Counted from the first letter of the stretch, positions 48,001-60,614 are shown. The stretch is 64,000 bases of DNA from Carallia brachiata (GCA_021464245.1 JADCRB010000016.1:2911138-2975137), one strand, 5' to 3'. Translations and numbers: made by a program. Notes: generated by a model not told the origin, from the sequence alone.

Positions 48001-49387
48001 TGAACGACCCCAGTTTTGTCACCCTCCCCGAAGAGAAGTCTGCCCACAGGAGGCTGTTGAAAAAGAACTTCGCTCGAAGAATAAGATTCACCCAATTTAG
48101 TTAATAATCTATGTAGGAATTCCCTTCCCTTAATACATGTGCTAAATGGGCTTGCTTGTCAGGGTTGTATTAAATTTTGGTACAAGGATAAGCCCCAATT
48201 GAGTCCTAAACCTTTAGAAGATTTTTCAATGTAGTCTAAACCTTTGGAATTTGTCAGAATATTAATCGCTGGGTTGCATAAAATAATTTATCGATTAATA
48301 TACATCTATCTCGTGTTTGTTTTTTCTTGTATCCACGTAATGAGACTCTTCTGTAAAGAGTCTAACTATAAAGTAGTCATAAGAATGAGTTTAGCTTTTA
48401 CTAAATAATTAAAAATTTATTTTCTTTTTCAAAATTAAAACTTAAACGTATTTAGTATTACGCTAAATATACTTAACATTATCTTAAAAAACTAAATTTT
48501 AGGTGGAAAATTTCTAATTTTTGTATAAAATAAATGATTTTTTAATATATAGAAAACTTTTTCTTTCCAAGGATAAGACTTATACAAAATAAATCTGAAT
48601 TTTATGTTTTCTAATAATTCTACCACGTCCTTTTAAATATAGCGATTTACACATTGTAAATTAATTCTATAACAAAAAAGCATTTGGTCAACTAAAATTA
48701 ACTAATTCTGTCAAGTGTGTTAATGTTGTGTATTGACTAACTTACATAACGTGGATGTAAGATAGAAACATAACTGAATCTGTCAAACCTATCAGAATCC
48801 TTCAATCTCAGTTAACTATGTGCTATGAGAAGTAAGTTGTTAAATTTAAAAAATCGTGCTAAATTTGTTATAAAATACAAAGTTGGAGATATTTTTTTGT
48901 ATTAACACTTTTTTCATATGAGCTGGACATATTATTCATTCTTTTTTTGAAATTAATAACAACTTTCCTTATTGTTTTCTTTTTTGTGCTTTTGTTATTG
49001 GATCAAAGAATCATTCGCATAATAGAACAATTTTTACCAGAATTCAAGCTATGTTTTTTTTTAATCTAAGAATTATTCATGTAATAAAGCATGTGAGGTC
49101 ATAGTTTGTTGATTACTTACTCGTAGTCATGAAAACTCTATGAATACCTTGAAGATATTTGCGAAAGCCATCAGCACGCAATCGGTCACACAACTCTTTA
49201 ATTAATCCGATTACTAATATACTTATGATAGATTTTTTTTATTATTAAAAAAAAGAAAAACTAAATTTTGTTGGAAAATTTCAAATTTTTGAATAAATTT
49301 AATGATTTTTAATATATAGAAACACTTTTATTTTAGAGTCCGTTTGTTTTGTAGAAAATAACATTTTATAGAAAATATTTTCTGAAT
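45082..49387. other. Spacer between P450-B and terpene synthase B, left part
   Basis: It matches 5835-10230 of unit A. No gene. It contains the second copy of the tandem pair described at 8160-8402 (here about 47305-47545). Confidence 0.6.
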
Positions 49388-49395
49388 ATTGTCTT

Positions 49396-49663
49396 TTTTT
49401 TTTTCTTTTTTTCGAACGGCACAAATATATAATTTCATTCAAGACATCCGAAAAAATCAAGGACGCCCAAAATCAGGAATATACAAAACCTGCAGGATAC
49501 CAGAGCTACACAATAACGAGCTAAGTACTGCATCAAAACCAACACCATCAATGGCAAAAAACCTCAACTGATGCCAAATAAAAACACTCTACACCCATAC
49601 AAGGGCCCCCAACCCAAAAGTAAACAAAAAGGAGTATGATCACAAGTCGAGATCCACCCATAA
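49396..49663 (-). mobile_element. LINE 3' end fragment (same family as in P450-D)
   Basis: 268 bp corresponding, in reverse, to the last part of the LINE at 25130-25395 (shared motifs include the 3' UTR around gtgttgggtttggtgcagta and the A tail, here a T run at 49396). It is flanked by ATTGTCTT (49388-49395 and 49664-49671). Unit A has the empty site near 10228. This extreme 5' truncation contains no coding sequence. Confidence 0.85.
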
Positions 49664-49671
49664 ATTGTCTT

Positions 49672-51626
49672 CTCTAGTAAAAATAAATTCGTTCCCAAAG
49701 TTTGTTTCTAATATAAAATTATGGAATTTTATTTTGCTGTGTTTGGTGTATGTACATAAAAATTATAAATTTTTAAAAAGTTTACATTTTTTTAAACTAA
49801 CAATAATGCTCTCTCTCTATCCTCTTTTTATCCCTCTATTTGTCTCTCGTCTCTATTTCCTCTCGTTTTATCCCTCTCTCCAATGACATTTGCTTTGATT
49901 GATTAATTTATCATGAGAAATTATAGGTGGATGTGAAAAGATGCAAACACAGTGCAAATGCATCGCTTTTAATTTATTGTTTAATGTAATCAATCGATTA
50001 ATGTTTGTAATAAAAACAAACGTATTTTTTTATTACTTTTTTGTTACAAACAGTAATTGTTTGTTTGCAAAAACCAATCGACTGATTATTAAGTGTCTAC
50101 TTCGTGTTTGATTTTTCTGCGTATACATAGTGGGACTCATTTGTGTTTGATTTTTCTGCGTATACATAGTGGGACTCATTTATCTTAAGTACGTTTTGAT
50201 TTTTGAAACATAAATTTTAGGAAACAAGAGTGCATTTCCATTTTTACTTTGCATCGAACTTGAGTCAAAAATGGAAATGAATTTATTTATTTTAGGAAAC
50301 ATAAATTTTTTAAAAAAAAGAATTTCGAATAAATAATTTCATTTCTCCTTTTATCAATCTTCAGTTTTTCCCCACACAAATCGCACGGTATACAAAACCC
50401 CATTCAATGGCAATTCGGTCAAACATGCATGCTGTGCACGGCAGGACTTCCTATTGCATCCATCTGTATTGTGTTGCTGCCGTGTGTGTACTTTGCGCAT
50501 ATGTTTTCTGCAAGAGTCATCCCGTTTCTTGCGCGAGTCAGAAATGTACTAAAGAGTATTGTTATCCATTTGCATCTAATGGAAAGTACGAAAAAAAAAA
50601 AACGTGAGTCGACGTATTGTAATTAGGTATTAAGTTTGTTCAACAAGACTTTTAATTATTGTAATAAAATTTAAAAGTATATTTTTATTCATTTTTTCGT
50701 TACAAAAATTAAATATTTTATTATAGAAATATACCAACTAATTACAATGTGTTGGCTCCTATATCTCAATTTTGTGCGTCCACATAATTAGACATTAGAT
50801 TTTATAAAGTAAAAGACTGTCGCTCCTGATGAGTTTGATAGTTTATTTAGGACACAACTCGCATGCATGCACGGTACTACTTGTTTTTCATCCATCTGTA
50901 CTGTCTTGCTGTTGTCTCTCTACTTTGCATATGTTTTCTGTGAGAGTTATCTCGTTACTTGCCCAAGCCACGCAGATCACAAGATTTTAAACGGTTGGAA
51001 AAGAGAACCCCATTTAATAGAAAATTTTAAGTTATTGGATGAGATAGATCATCTATTGAATATCAATATGTCTTTTTACTTGTAAGATTGTCAGTTGAAA
51101 GCGTCAATGAAACACAATGCAAAGAATGAGGATAATGTGCTTTGAACACATACTATTCGGTAATAATATTCTTGATATGTGTAATAAAATTCCAATATCA
51201 TATTAAGAAACCATTCAAATTAAAAATTTAAACTAATGAGTGAGGCCATAGTATAGTTCATCTATGAAATCCCAACAAAGACTATATATATATATATATA
51301 ACAAAAAAAAAAGAATTATAAAGTAGAAAATAATCGTAAAGTAGTTATAGGTAGTCAAAAATTTTTTTCAACAAAATTTTTTTAAAATTTTTTTTAAATC
51401 AATGCTTGGAGTGATATCAAGCATATTTAAAATAGCACAAAAAACGTTTAGGATTTAGTTTAAAAAATAAATTTTTTATTATTTTTTAGAGGCTATACTC
51501 GTTCTTGTACCTACTATGTTACTATTTCTTATATTTTCACTCTTATACAGTGAACCCCACACATCTTCAAGACCATAAATTATTAAAGCAGTTATTGAAT
51601 CAAAACGTCCTGCTTAGCCCTTGTTG
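49672..51626. other. Spacer upstream of terpene synthase B
   Basis: It matches 10240-13290 of unit A minus the MITE. It contains the empty MITE site (49986-49988), a short local duplication near 50105-50180 (gtgtttgatttttctgcgta twice) and the diverged repeat pair (about 50420-50540 and 50860-50980). No gene. Confidence 0.6.
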
Positions 51627-51716
51627 ATGTCAGTCATGGCAACATTGAAGCCAGTGTCAGCAGCGTATACCCAAAATGGGTTTTGCTTTACAGTAACCAC
51701 TACGAGTAGTAGTAGT

Positions 51717-51906
51717 TGATAAAATACAAGAAGAGAATGAAATGTTGTATATCTTATTATTGACAATATACACATATTTATACAAAGAGACTACCTATAG
51801 AATTGGAAAGAAATAAATGAAAATAATTACAGAATCATTATCATAATAATGTCAGAATAATATCTAGAATATTATGGCATATTCTAATATCTAGAATATT
51901 CTAACA
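51717..51906 (-). repeat. 3' LTR of Copia element
   Basis: 190 bp; on the minus strand begins TGTTAGAATATTC and ends TTTTATCA. The purine tract GAGGGGGCG abuts it at about 51907-51915. Confidence 0.93.
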
Positions 51907-51919
51907 CGCCCCCTCAAAC

Positions 51920-54900
51920 TCAAGATGGTAGTTTGGCCAACTTGACTTTGGAAAGGAGATCAGAGAATCTGCCAGGAGGATGAGATTTGGTAAAAATATT
52001 AGCGGTCTGATCAGCAGATGAGACTGGAACCAAGCAAATAGTATTCTGTACAATGTGGTGGCGAACAAAGTGACAATCGATTTCAATATGTTTGGTCCGC
52101 TCATGAAAAACATCATTGTGAGCAATCTGGATGGCACTATGATTGTCACAATGAATCCGAGTGGCAGAAGAGTGTATGACACCCGTATCTTGTAAAAGCC
52201 ACCGAAGCCATATCAATTCAGATGCAGTTTCAGCGAGAGCTCGATATTCGGCTTTAGTACTTGATCGAGCAATGACGGTTTGCTTCTTGCTACGCAAAGA
52301 GATAAGAGAATTCCCCAAGAAGAAACAATATCCTATAGTAGAGCGTCTATCTGTGGGATCTCCTACCCAATCAGCATCTGAATAAGCCTACAAATTAAGT
52401 GATGATTGAGCAGAGAAATGAAGCCCATGAAACATAGTCCCTTTGACATAGCGAAGAATACGAAGAACAACTGCATAATGAGTAGATCGAGGTGCTGCCA
52501 TGAACTGACTGACCACATGAACAGCATATGCAATGTCTGGTCGAGTAACAGTAAGATACACTAGACTCCCAACTAGCTGACGATAAAGAGTAGGATCCTT
52601 CAACAGTGTGCCATTAGTGGGAGAAAATTTTACATTGTACTCGAGAGGAGTAGAAGATGATTTGCTGTCACTAATACCGGCCCGAGTGAGTAAATAAGAC
52701 GCATATTTAGCTTGGGACAAATAGTATCCAGTATCATCAGAAGAAACTTCGAGTCCCAAAAAGTAATTGAGTGGACCAAGGTCTTTCATCTCAAATTGCT
52801 AACTGAGATACTGTTTGAGATCATTAATACCCTGCAAGTCATCTCCTGTGATAATCATATTATCAACATAAAATAATAGTAAAATGATCCCTTTATCAGA
52901 TTTGCGCATAGATAAGCCAGTATCGTAAGAACTTGAAGAAAATCCAAATTGTTGCACAGTAGTACTAAATTTTGCAAACCATGCCCGAGGTGCCTGTTTA
53001 AGATCATAAAGTGCTCGGCGAAGTCGACAGACCATGTTTGGTGGATGGTCATATCTAGGTGGTGGTTGCATATAGACTTCTTCCGTAAGATCACCATTAA
53101 GGAATGCATTCTTAACATCCATCTGAAACAACTTCCAATGTCGCACTGCAGCAACTGCCAATAAACTCCTGACTGAAGTGATCCGGGTTATAGAAGCAAA
53201 AGTCTCCTCATAGTCAATCCCATATTCTTAAGTAAATCCTTTGGCTACCAATCTAGCTTTATATCTTTCAGCTGATCCATCTGATTTGGTCTTAATCTTA
53301 TAGACCCACTTGCAGCCAATGGCATATTTGCTAGGAGGTAGCTGAACTAAATCCCACGTGTGAGTTTGTGATAGAGCCTGTAATTCTTCAACCATTGCTT
53401 GCTGCCAAAGAGGATTAGTACTGGCTTCGCGATGGGTTTGAGGTTCATATAAGGAAGCAATGGTAGAGTAAACAACAAAATCTTGAAAATGAGAAGGTAG
53501 TTTACTTATTCAGGAATAACGATGCACCGGTGAAGGTTCGGAATAAGACTCAAAATCTGAAGACATGGAAGGAGACTCAGAGGAAGACTCTGATCCAGAG
53601 ATGGGAAAGATACGTCAGAATTAGGTGGAACACCTGTTGAACTTGTGTCAGGATCAGTAGGGAAAGGATCTGTAGGGGGAAGCTGCATAGGAATGCCAGT
53701 ATTCACATTGTTTGACATTAATTCAATAGAAGGATCAGTAAAGAAAGATTGGGAAGAATCATATAGCTGAAAGGAGGAAAGAGAAGAAAACATCTTATGT
53801 TCCCAAAAAAGGACATGACGAGAAACACGTAAACGTTGGGAGACGGGGTCCCAACACCGATACCCTTTATGTTCAATTTCATAACCCAAGAAACAACAAA
53901 GACGTGCACGAGGTTCCAACTTGGTTCGTTCGTGAGGCTGCAAAAGAACAAAACAAGCACAACCAAAGACTCGAAGAGATTCATAGGTAGGCAGTTTACC
54001 ATAAAGTCGCTCAAAGGGAGACACATTATTGATGACTTTGGATGGAACACGATTGATGGTGAATATGGCTGTAAGAGCAGCTTCTCCCCAAAAACGTTCA
54101 AGACAAGAAGAAGAGATAAGAAGGGCTAGAATTGTGTCGAGAATATGGCGATGTTTGCGTTCGGCTCGTCCATTTTGTTGGGAGGTAGTAGCACAAGAAA
54201 GTTGAATAACAATTCCATTGTGGGAGAGAAGCTGCAAGAATTTGGAATCTTTGCATTCCATGGCATTATCAGTACGAAATAATTTGATTTTTTGAGAAAA
54301 TTGAGTTTGGATCATAGTAGCAAATTGCGAATAAATATCAAACAGTTCAGAACGGTTTTTCATAAGATAAAGCCATGTGTAACGTGAGTAATCATCCACA
54401 AATATCACAAAGTATCGTGATCCACCCATAGTATCAATAGGAGAAGGTCCCCAAATATCAGAATGAATTAAATCAAAGGGTGCAGAAGTAACAGAATCAC
54501 TTTTATTAAAAGGTAAAGCATGGTGTTTTGCAAGCTGACACGTAACACAAGTTATGTCAACATCCTTAACAGAACCTAAGATACCACTAGAAATTAAAAG
54601 ACTCAATTTAGAGGAAGAAACATGACCAAGTCGGGAATGCCAAAGTTCAGAGGAAACCAATACAGCACAATGACTATGAGAGAAGGGAGGTAGTTTCAAG
54701 GAAACAAGTTCAAATAAGCGTCCAACTTTATGGCCTGTCCCAAGTATCTGACCCGTCTTTGGATCCTGTACACGACAACCAGTGGAAGAAAAGTGTAAGT
54801 CAAGACCAAGATCACATAATTGACCCACAGAAATAAGGTTTAAGGAAAGATTTGGAACCAAAAAAGTATCTGATAGAGTCAAATTTGAGGTAGAGATGTG

Positions 54901-56061
54901 ACCTGTGTGGCTAACATGCATTTGAGAATTATCAACAGTATGAATAATAGGTGCAAAAGGAGACACTTGCTTTGACTGAAAGAGTGTGGGATTAGAAGTC
55001 ATATGATTACAACAACTAGAGTCAAAAAACCAAGATGTGAAGTTACCTGGGACAACTGATAGAGCGGAAGAGGAACTACCGGATTGAACTAGAGCTTGTT
55101 TAAGGGTATCAAAATCAACTCGACTTAAAAGGACCGCAAGGTCAGTAGATGAATCCTCAGTGTCAACAGTGAGAGCAGTGGTAGCTGCGGCTCTATTAAA
55201 CTTACCTTTGGGATTTGGTGCCTGAGAAATAGGACGTGATTGGGATTTGTTGAGTTCAGAATGTTGCTTAGCTTGCAATTTACGGCATTCGGAGATGAGA
55301 TGGCCTAGCTTGTGACAATATCGACAAATCACTTTACGAGGTGCAGAAGGAGAGGATGTGAGTAAAACTGTATCAGTAGGTGCAGTAGTACGATGAGCTC
55401 TCATAGTGGACAAGCGAGTTTCCTTGGAAAGCAATTCAGAAACAACGCTTTCCAAAGAAGGCAGTGGATCTCTATAAAGTAAAGAAGCTCGCACAGACTC
55501 ATAATCATTAGTGAGAGCCATCAAGAACTGCATAATTCTCATTCCATCTCTATACTGGGAGAACTTAACAGCATCAGAAGGATAGTCCCATGCAGGTTTA
55601 GCAAGAGCCAATTCATCCCATATGACATGCATTTGAGAGAGAAAGGCATTAATAGACTGACCTGGTTGTTGTTTGAGATGATAGAGATCTCCGAGAAGCT
55701 GATACTGATGTGCTACATCACAAATTGAGTATCGAGATGCTAACAAATCCCAGACTTCCTTTGCAGTGCCAAATCGTCCAAACTGAAGTTTGATGCTCGG
55801 GATGCATGTGTTGCGAAACCATGTGAGAATTTTATGATTGTTGCTCTCTCATTCTTCAAGTTGCTCAGCAAACTTTTCAGATGTCTCTGACGTTTCTTCC
55901 TTGTGTTTTCCTTTTGTTAAGGTAGGCCTTGGAATGACTCCACTAACATAGCGCTACAGTTTGCGCCCCATGAGAAAGCTGTACATCTCTTGAGACCACA
56001 AAAGATAATTTGTCCCATCAAGAACAGTGCTTATAGGCATAGAAACTTTAAACTTCTCCAT
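51920..56061 (-). pseudogene. Copia gag-pol polyprotein, several stops
   Basis: It starts at ATG 56061 (MEKFKVSMPISTVLDGTNY) and ends at TGA 51920. A stop (TAG, in place of the usual Trp of RKLW) at 55954 closes the first piece. The 746-codon piece (55746-53506) carries the zinc knuckle CRYCHKLGHLISEC and a protease site decayed to FDSSCCNH where DSG is expected. Integrase there has HHCC zinc ligands, DIWGP, TDNAMEC and the E of NGRAERKH. Reverse transcriptase (53161-52799) reads YVDNMIITGDD, so the second catalytic Asp of YVDD is Asn. Further stops lie near 53228, 52799 and 52388. RNase H reads SSTKAEYRALAETASE. No active enzyme can be made. Confidence 0.92.
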
Positions 56062-56784
56062 ACTAGCAGCAAATATAATATCAAATAGTGATAAAGAAAG
56101 GTACACTAAGGTATGAAATTTTCCAAAACAAGTCTGTAGAGGTAAAATTTGCAGAAACAAACCCCAAAAATGGAAAGAGGATGTCGAAAAACCTTGGGTA
56201 CAGGTCTGAACTAGTCAAAAATCGGCCCAGAAGTGGCTGAACCGGGTGGTCAATCCTATGAACCGGTTCGGTCAACGAATAACGTTGCAGTCAACGGAAG
56301 ACATGGCAACAAACTGCGCTAATGTGGCTGATGACGTGGCTATACACGTGGATAATTGTGTGGCAGAACACTTGTCAGATGACGTGGCAAATATGACCAA
56401 TAATTTATGGCCACGTGGCAGGTTTGGATGACGTGTCTTATTCAACCTTCAGACCTGCCGACGCGTGGGTGAGAGTAGAACGCCGGGCAGAAGAGCGGCA
56501 AGGCGCGTGAAGGCGCGTGTATAGTCGAATGAAGGTGATTTTCTGGATATGAGATCCTTGTGTCCTATAGAACAAATTTGTCCAATTGGATATGAAGAAA
56601 TCTGAATAAAAATGGGACCAGGTGCTCACCAGATTGAGAAGACTAAGCCGAAATAGTGGACAGCAGTGAGAAATAGCTTCCGGTGACCGGCGACAGTGAC
56701 AAGACCAGATGAGTGTCACGGGAAAAAGAAAATAGACAAAATTGCAGTCTCTATCTTACTGATTTAAGAAAGGCTCTGATACCA

Positions 56785-56974
56785 GGATAAAATATAAGAA
56801 GAGAATGAAATGTTGTATATCTTGTTATTGAGAATATACACATATTTATACAAAGAGACTACCTATAGAATAGGAAAGAAATAAATGAAAATTATTAGAG
56901 AATCATTATCATAATAATGTCAGAATAATATCTAGAATATTCTGGTATATTTTAATATCTAGAATATTCTAACA
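56785..56974 (-). repeat. 5' LTR of Copia element
   Basis: 190 bp, about 95 percent identical to the other LTR; the last base is C instead of the canonical A. The primer-binding site (56784-56772 on the minus strand, TGGTATCAGAGCC) follows directly. Confidence 0.93.
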
Positions 56975-57612
56975 GTAGTATTACTACTACTACTCAATAT
57001 GGCGAATGGAATGGCCGGCGCCGCCCTTCTTTTACTTCTATCTTTTGCTTACCCAGTTCGGCCACTTTAGGGGAGCCAGCGTTTTTGTTGTCCGATTCTC
57101 AGTTAGATAAACGGACAACCATTAACTTTCCTCCATTCATATGGGGCAATCACTTTGCCTCATTTTCTTTTAACCATTTGGTAAGTACTTTTTCATTAAT
57201 ATATTATGCCAAGTTCTAACACGCCTTAACCCTCAGGTTGGTTGGTTGAAGGCTTATGCCTCAACCCCCAGGTTTAGGATTCAAAGCCTTACCTAATGTT
57301 CATCTTGGCTGTCAATTCTGATGGACAAAAAAAAAAAAAAATCTAACAGGCCTAGATCTAAAGTATTAATGCAAACAATTGTCAGAAATGAATTACAATG
57401 TCTGAAACTAAACTCAACTTGAAAATCCAATATTGTTTACTATGACTTTGAAAAGCCAAAGTTCTTCTGCTCGATGAAGGAAATTGTCAGTGCACGATCG
57501 TAGGCTGAGATGTGGGGGAATAAGTGGTTTAAGATCAACTTAAAAGTATGAGTTAAAATTAACTTAAGTTTATAAACACACACTACAGTATCATAAGATG
57601 ATATACATATAT

Positions 57613-57626
<14 letters not shown>

Positions 57627-57662
<36 letters not shown>
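57627..57662 (+). repeat. (TG)n microsatellite in TPS-B intron 1
   Basis: About 18 TG units follow a TA tract. Unit A has only a short TG/CG stretch here (about 14061-14072). Confidence 0.9.
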
Positions 57663-57664
<2 letters not shown>

Positions 57665-59551
57665 TTTCAATTGTTAATCTTTCTTTTGTAAGTGTAATTA
57701 TCTTACACTTTACAAATAAATTCTTTTGTGTAATGTAAAATTGCGAGTGAATTAAACTATAAAAAAAAAAATCAAATTAGAAATCCCCACAAAATGGAAG
57801 AGTGATTTTATACTTAAGACATACCAAAAAATGAATAACAAAACTAGAGATTAAAGATGCCTTATAGTAAATTCCGAAAAGGAAATGTTAGGTATACACA
57901 TTAAGTATACCCAACAGTTCACTCATAGAATATAATAACATTTTTCGGTTCTTTTTAAAAAAATCCAAAGGGAAATTTTTTTTTTTGCTAATATCATATA
58001 ATATATACACTTTAAATTTTAGGATAACACTTATCTAAATTAATTTTATAAAAAAATAATATTTTATTTTCGCTGTGCATATACCTAGTAAAGTCAATTT
58101 CGAAATTAACGTTTTACTTTGCTGTAGGAGTTTGAATCATTAGAAAGCCAAGTTGAAATTTAGAGGGAAAAAGTAAGGCAAATGTTGGTGGCATCTTCTG
58201 CAAGTGATCCCGTGAATATGAACAAGATTGTGACCTTCATACGGTTGCACTTATATTTCGAGTTTTTGGGCAGCATGGCTACAAAATTCCTTGTGGTAAA
58301 TTTTCCTTTCTTTCCATATGCTTATTGCACTCAATATATTAGATTGCATTAATTTTCACATCACATGGAATAAATCAAGTGAATGTTGTATTGCAAGTTC
58401 TTTCTCTTGTGTTTGTTGACGATAGATAATGTGTGCCTAGAGAGGTACATTTTGGCTTTGTAATGATCTCTGTCATTCAGTGACAGATTGACTTTCTTGT
58501 ATATTCTTATTTTCAATCAAATACATCCATACTTCAATTATCAAAAAAAAAAATCAAGTGAATGTTATCCGAACATTCATGTCACGTGGAAATTAATGCA
58601 AATTTGACTCACTTTCTTTTTTCGAGTATATTTACTCGTAAACTTATATTACATAATTAATAGGGTCTATGTAAAATAAAAAAATAAATAAAATACATTG
58701 TGTAATATAAGATCATGAGTAAATTATACAAAAAAAATTAAAATTAGCAATTACCTAAATTTTAAGTGGCTAATAAATTCATAAATGCATGGATGTTGGT
58801 GATTCAGACGTGTTCAAAAAGTTCAAAGGCAGTGATGGTAAGTTCAACGAACCCTTGCAAGGAGACGGTGCTAAGGCCTTGTTGAGTTTATATCAAGCCA
58901 GTCATCTGAGCACACCTGGGGAAGAAATATAGGATGAAGCCTTGGCTTTCTCAAAGTCTTATCTGGAGAGCTTGACAGTGTAATCTTCAAACCCTCAAAT
59001 TAGCAGGCAAATAGACAATGCCCTAAAACAGCCATTGCATATAGGCTTTAAAAGGCTACAAACAAGGAAATAGATTGATTTCTCTGATGAATACAAACAC
59101 AAAAATCAAACCCTTCTAAACCTTGCAAAGTTGGATTACAATAGAATCCAATTACTTCATCAACAAGAGCTCAGTTATCTCTCAAAGTAATTCTCCTTTT
59201 TTAAAAAACCCTCTGTGTTTCCTGGAATGGTTAAGATGGGATTTTATTAATTAGAATCTACATATATACATACATATTGAAAATGCGTGCAGGTGGTGGA
59301 AAGAGTTGAAGCTTGAAAAGCAACTATCTTATGCAAGAGAGAGAATGGTGGAACTCTTCTTTTGGATTGTAGGTTTACATTTCAAGCCTCACTATGCCTG
59401 CCAGTATAATGGGTACCAAAAACCTAATGCTTTTGTCAATTGTGGATGACATTTATGACTTGTATGGCACCATTAAAGAAATACAAAGCTTTACAGAAGT
59501 TATTCAAGGGTTTTTTCTTTTGTTTCTTTCATGAAAGTTGTGCAATTTTCG

Positions 59552-59590
<39 letters not shown>
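59552..59590 (+). repeat. (TTA)n microsatellite in TPS-B intron
   Basis: About 12 to 13 TTA units, longer than in TPS-A (16731-16763). Confidence 0.9.
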
Positions 59591-59591
<1 letters not shown>

Positions 59592-59740
59592 CATATCGGT
59601 GGCTATCAAGTTGTATATATAGTTTATGTTTCTTGATTTCTCAGATGGGATGCGGGTGCTCTTGATCAGCTTCCATATTATATGAAAATTCTCTATAAGG
59701 CATTATTAGATACATTTAAAGAATCCGAAAAAGACATGAC

Positions 59741-60614
59741 TGTAAGGGGTAAATTTCGAGGCTAAAATAATTAAACTCGAAAATACAAAAATAAATTACA
59801 AATAAAAATTTAAAATAAAAGAAAATTTACGTGGGGTCAATCTCCGTAGATCCTCCGATTAGTGTTCCTTTTTTGACTCCGTCAAGGGCTGCACGAGCTT
59901 GAGCTTGACAGAAATAATTTCCACAGCTTTATCTTGAACTGGGTAGACTGAAACTGTATCTGACTTGGATGTTTTGACTACGGTTAAGAACCGCAGAGAC
60001 CTGATCAGAGCCGATCTGGCTTAATTTCACCGAGGGTCGAAGGGACTTGTTCTCGGATGAGCTGCTTGGATTTTGCTGAGGGCCGTATGAGGCTTAATCC
60101 CAGCCGGATTTGTAGTAATTTGATATTTTTAGATCTATATTCTCATAAATTCAGATCTAGAGCGATCCGAGAATATAAACCTAAAAATAATTTTAGAAAT
60201 GGAAACATCAAATTTTTTGGGGTTTAACCCTGAAATATCTCTCAAAAAGGAATTAGGAGAGAATACTGCAGAGTAAAACACATAGGAAAAGGAGAAATTT
60301 TCTTGAGAGATTTTCAAAATTTTCTTTTTCTCTCAAATTCTTTGTATTTTTCTGTTTACAGATTTGCTGAATCTTTTCAGAAAGGATGCACCCAAGGTAC
60401 AAAAATGTGAGAGCTTCTCGTTTGTTTTTTTTTTTTCGATTGTTCCTCTCTGCTTTTTTTTCAATTTGGGGGGAGGCCAATTTATAGGCCTCCCCCGCCT
60501 GCCTGCCACCAACCATTTGGTTGGTGGCATTCAAGGTTGGCAGCTGCCAACCTTGACTTCAAGGTTGGCGGCTGCCAACCACTTCCATTTTTTTTTTTAA
60601 TTTATTTGTTTACA
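59741..60614 (-). repeat. 3' LTR of Tat-like element (inferred, 874 bp)
   Basis: On the plus strand it begins TGTAAGGGG at the junction with the terpene synthase exon and ends TTTACA at 60614, giving TGTAA...TTACA ends. A purine tract on the minus strand (GGAGTGGGAGCA, about 60616-60629) lies just inside. The partner LTR is outside the window, so the inner boundary is an inference. Confidence 0.65.
60505..60580. repeat. Three consecutive palindromes in the LTR
   Basis: The first has 10-bp arms, gccaccaacc / ggttggtggc (60505-60528). The second is a perfect 26-bp palindrome (60531-60556). The third has 7-bp arms, ggttggc / gccaacc (60563-60580). The second and third are near-copies of a unit of about 30 bp. 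They could form hairpins in DNA or in the LTR transcript. Confidence 0.9.

Larger units (their letters stand above)
51717..56974 (-). mobile_element. Full-length Ty1-copia retrotransposon, 5258 bp
   Basis: LTRs of 190 bp (51717-51906 and 56785-56974) flank the element, with the 5-bp target duplication GTAGT (51712-51716 and 56975-56979). On the minus strand the order is 5' LTR (right), primer-binding site TGGTATCAGAGCC, gag, zinc knuckle, protease, integrase, reverse transcriptase, RNase H, purine tract, 3' LTR. Integrase upstream of reverse transcriptase defines Copia. LTRs differ at about 10 of 190 sites, and the coding frame has several stops, so the copy is dead but not ancient. It sits in a TAG/ACT trinucleotide stretch of terpene synthase exon 1. 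Confidence 0.95.
40262..59740. repeat. Segmental duplication unit B (P450 + terpene synthase block)
   Basis: Same order and orientation as unit A (2275-16957). It is larger because of private insertions: MITE 40809-41309, an extra 0.68 kb (44402-45081), a LINE 3' end (49396-49663) and a Copia element (51717-56974). It ends abruptly at 59740 where the Tat-like LTR begins within terpene synthase exon 5. It holds the only intact P450. Confidence 0.85.
51627..59740 (+). pseudogene. TPS-B: terpene synthase pseudogene
   Basis: Copy of TPS-A. Exon 1 is 51627-51716 and, after the Copia element, 56980-57180. Exon 2 is 58128-58295, with an internal deletion after SASDPV. Exon 3 is 58808-59186, uninterrupted here ([20 protein letters not shown] ... 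ALKQPLHIGFKRL). Exon 4 is 59293-59509 with DDIYD at 59445-59459, and exon 5 starts at 59645 and is cut at 59740. Stops shared with TPS-A are TAG in exon 2 (VEI then stop), TAG after GEEI and TAG before IDF in exon 3. A frameshift before DDIYD is shared too. The Copia and Tat-like insertions are private. No product is possible. Confidence 0.9.
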
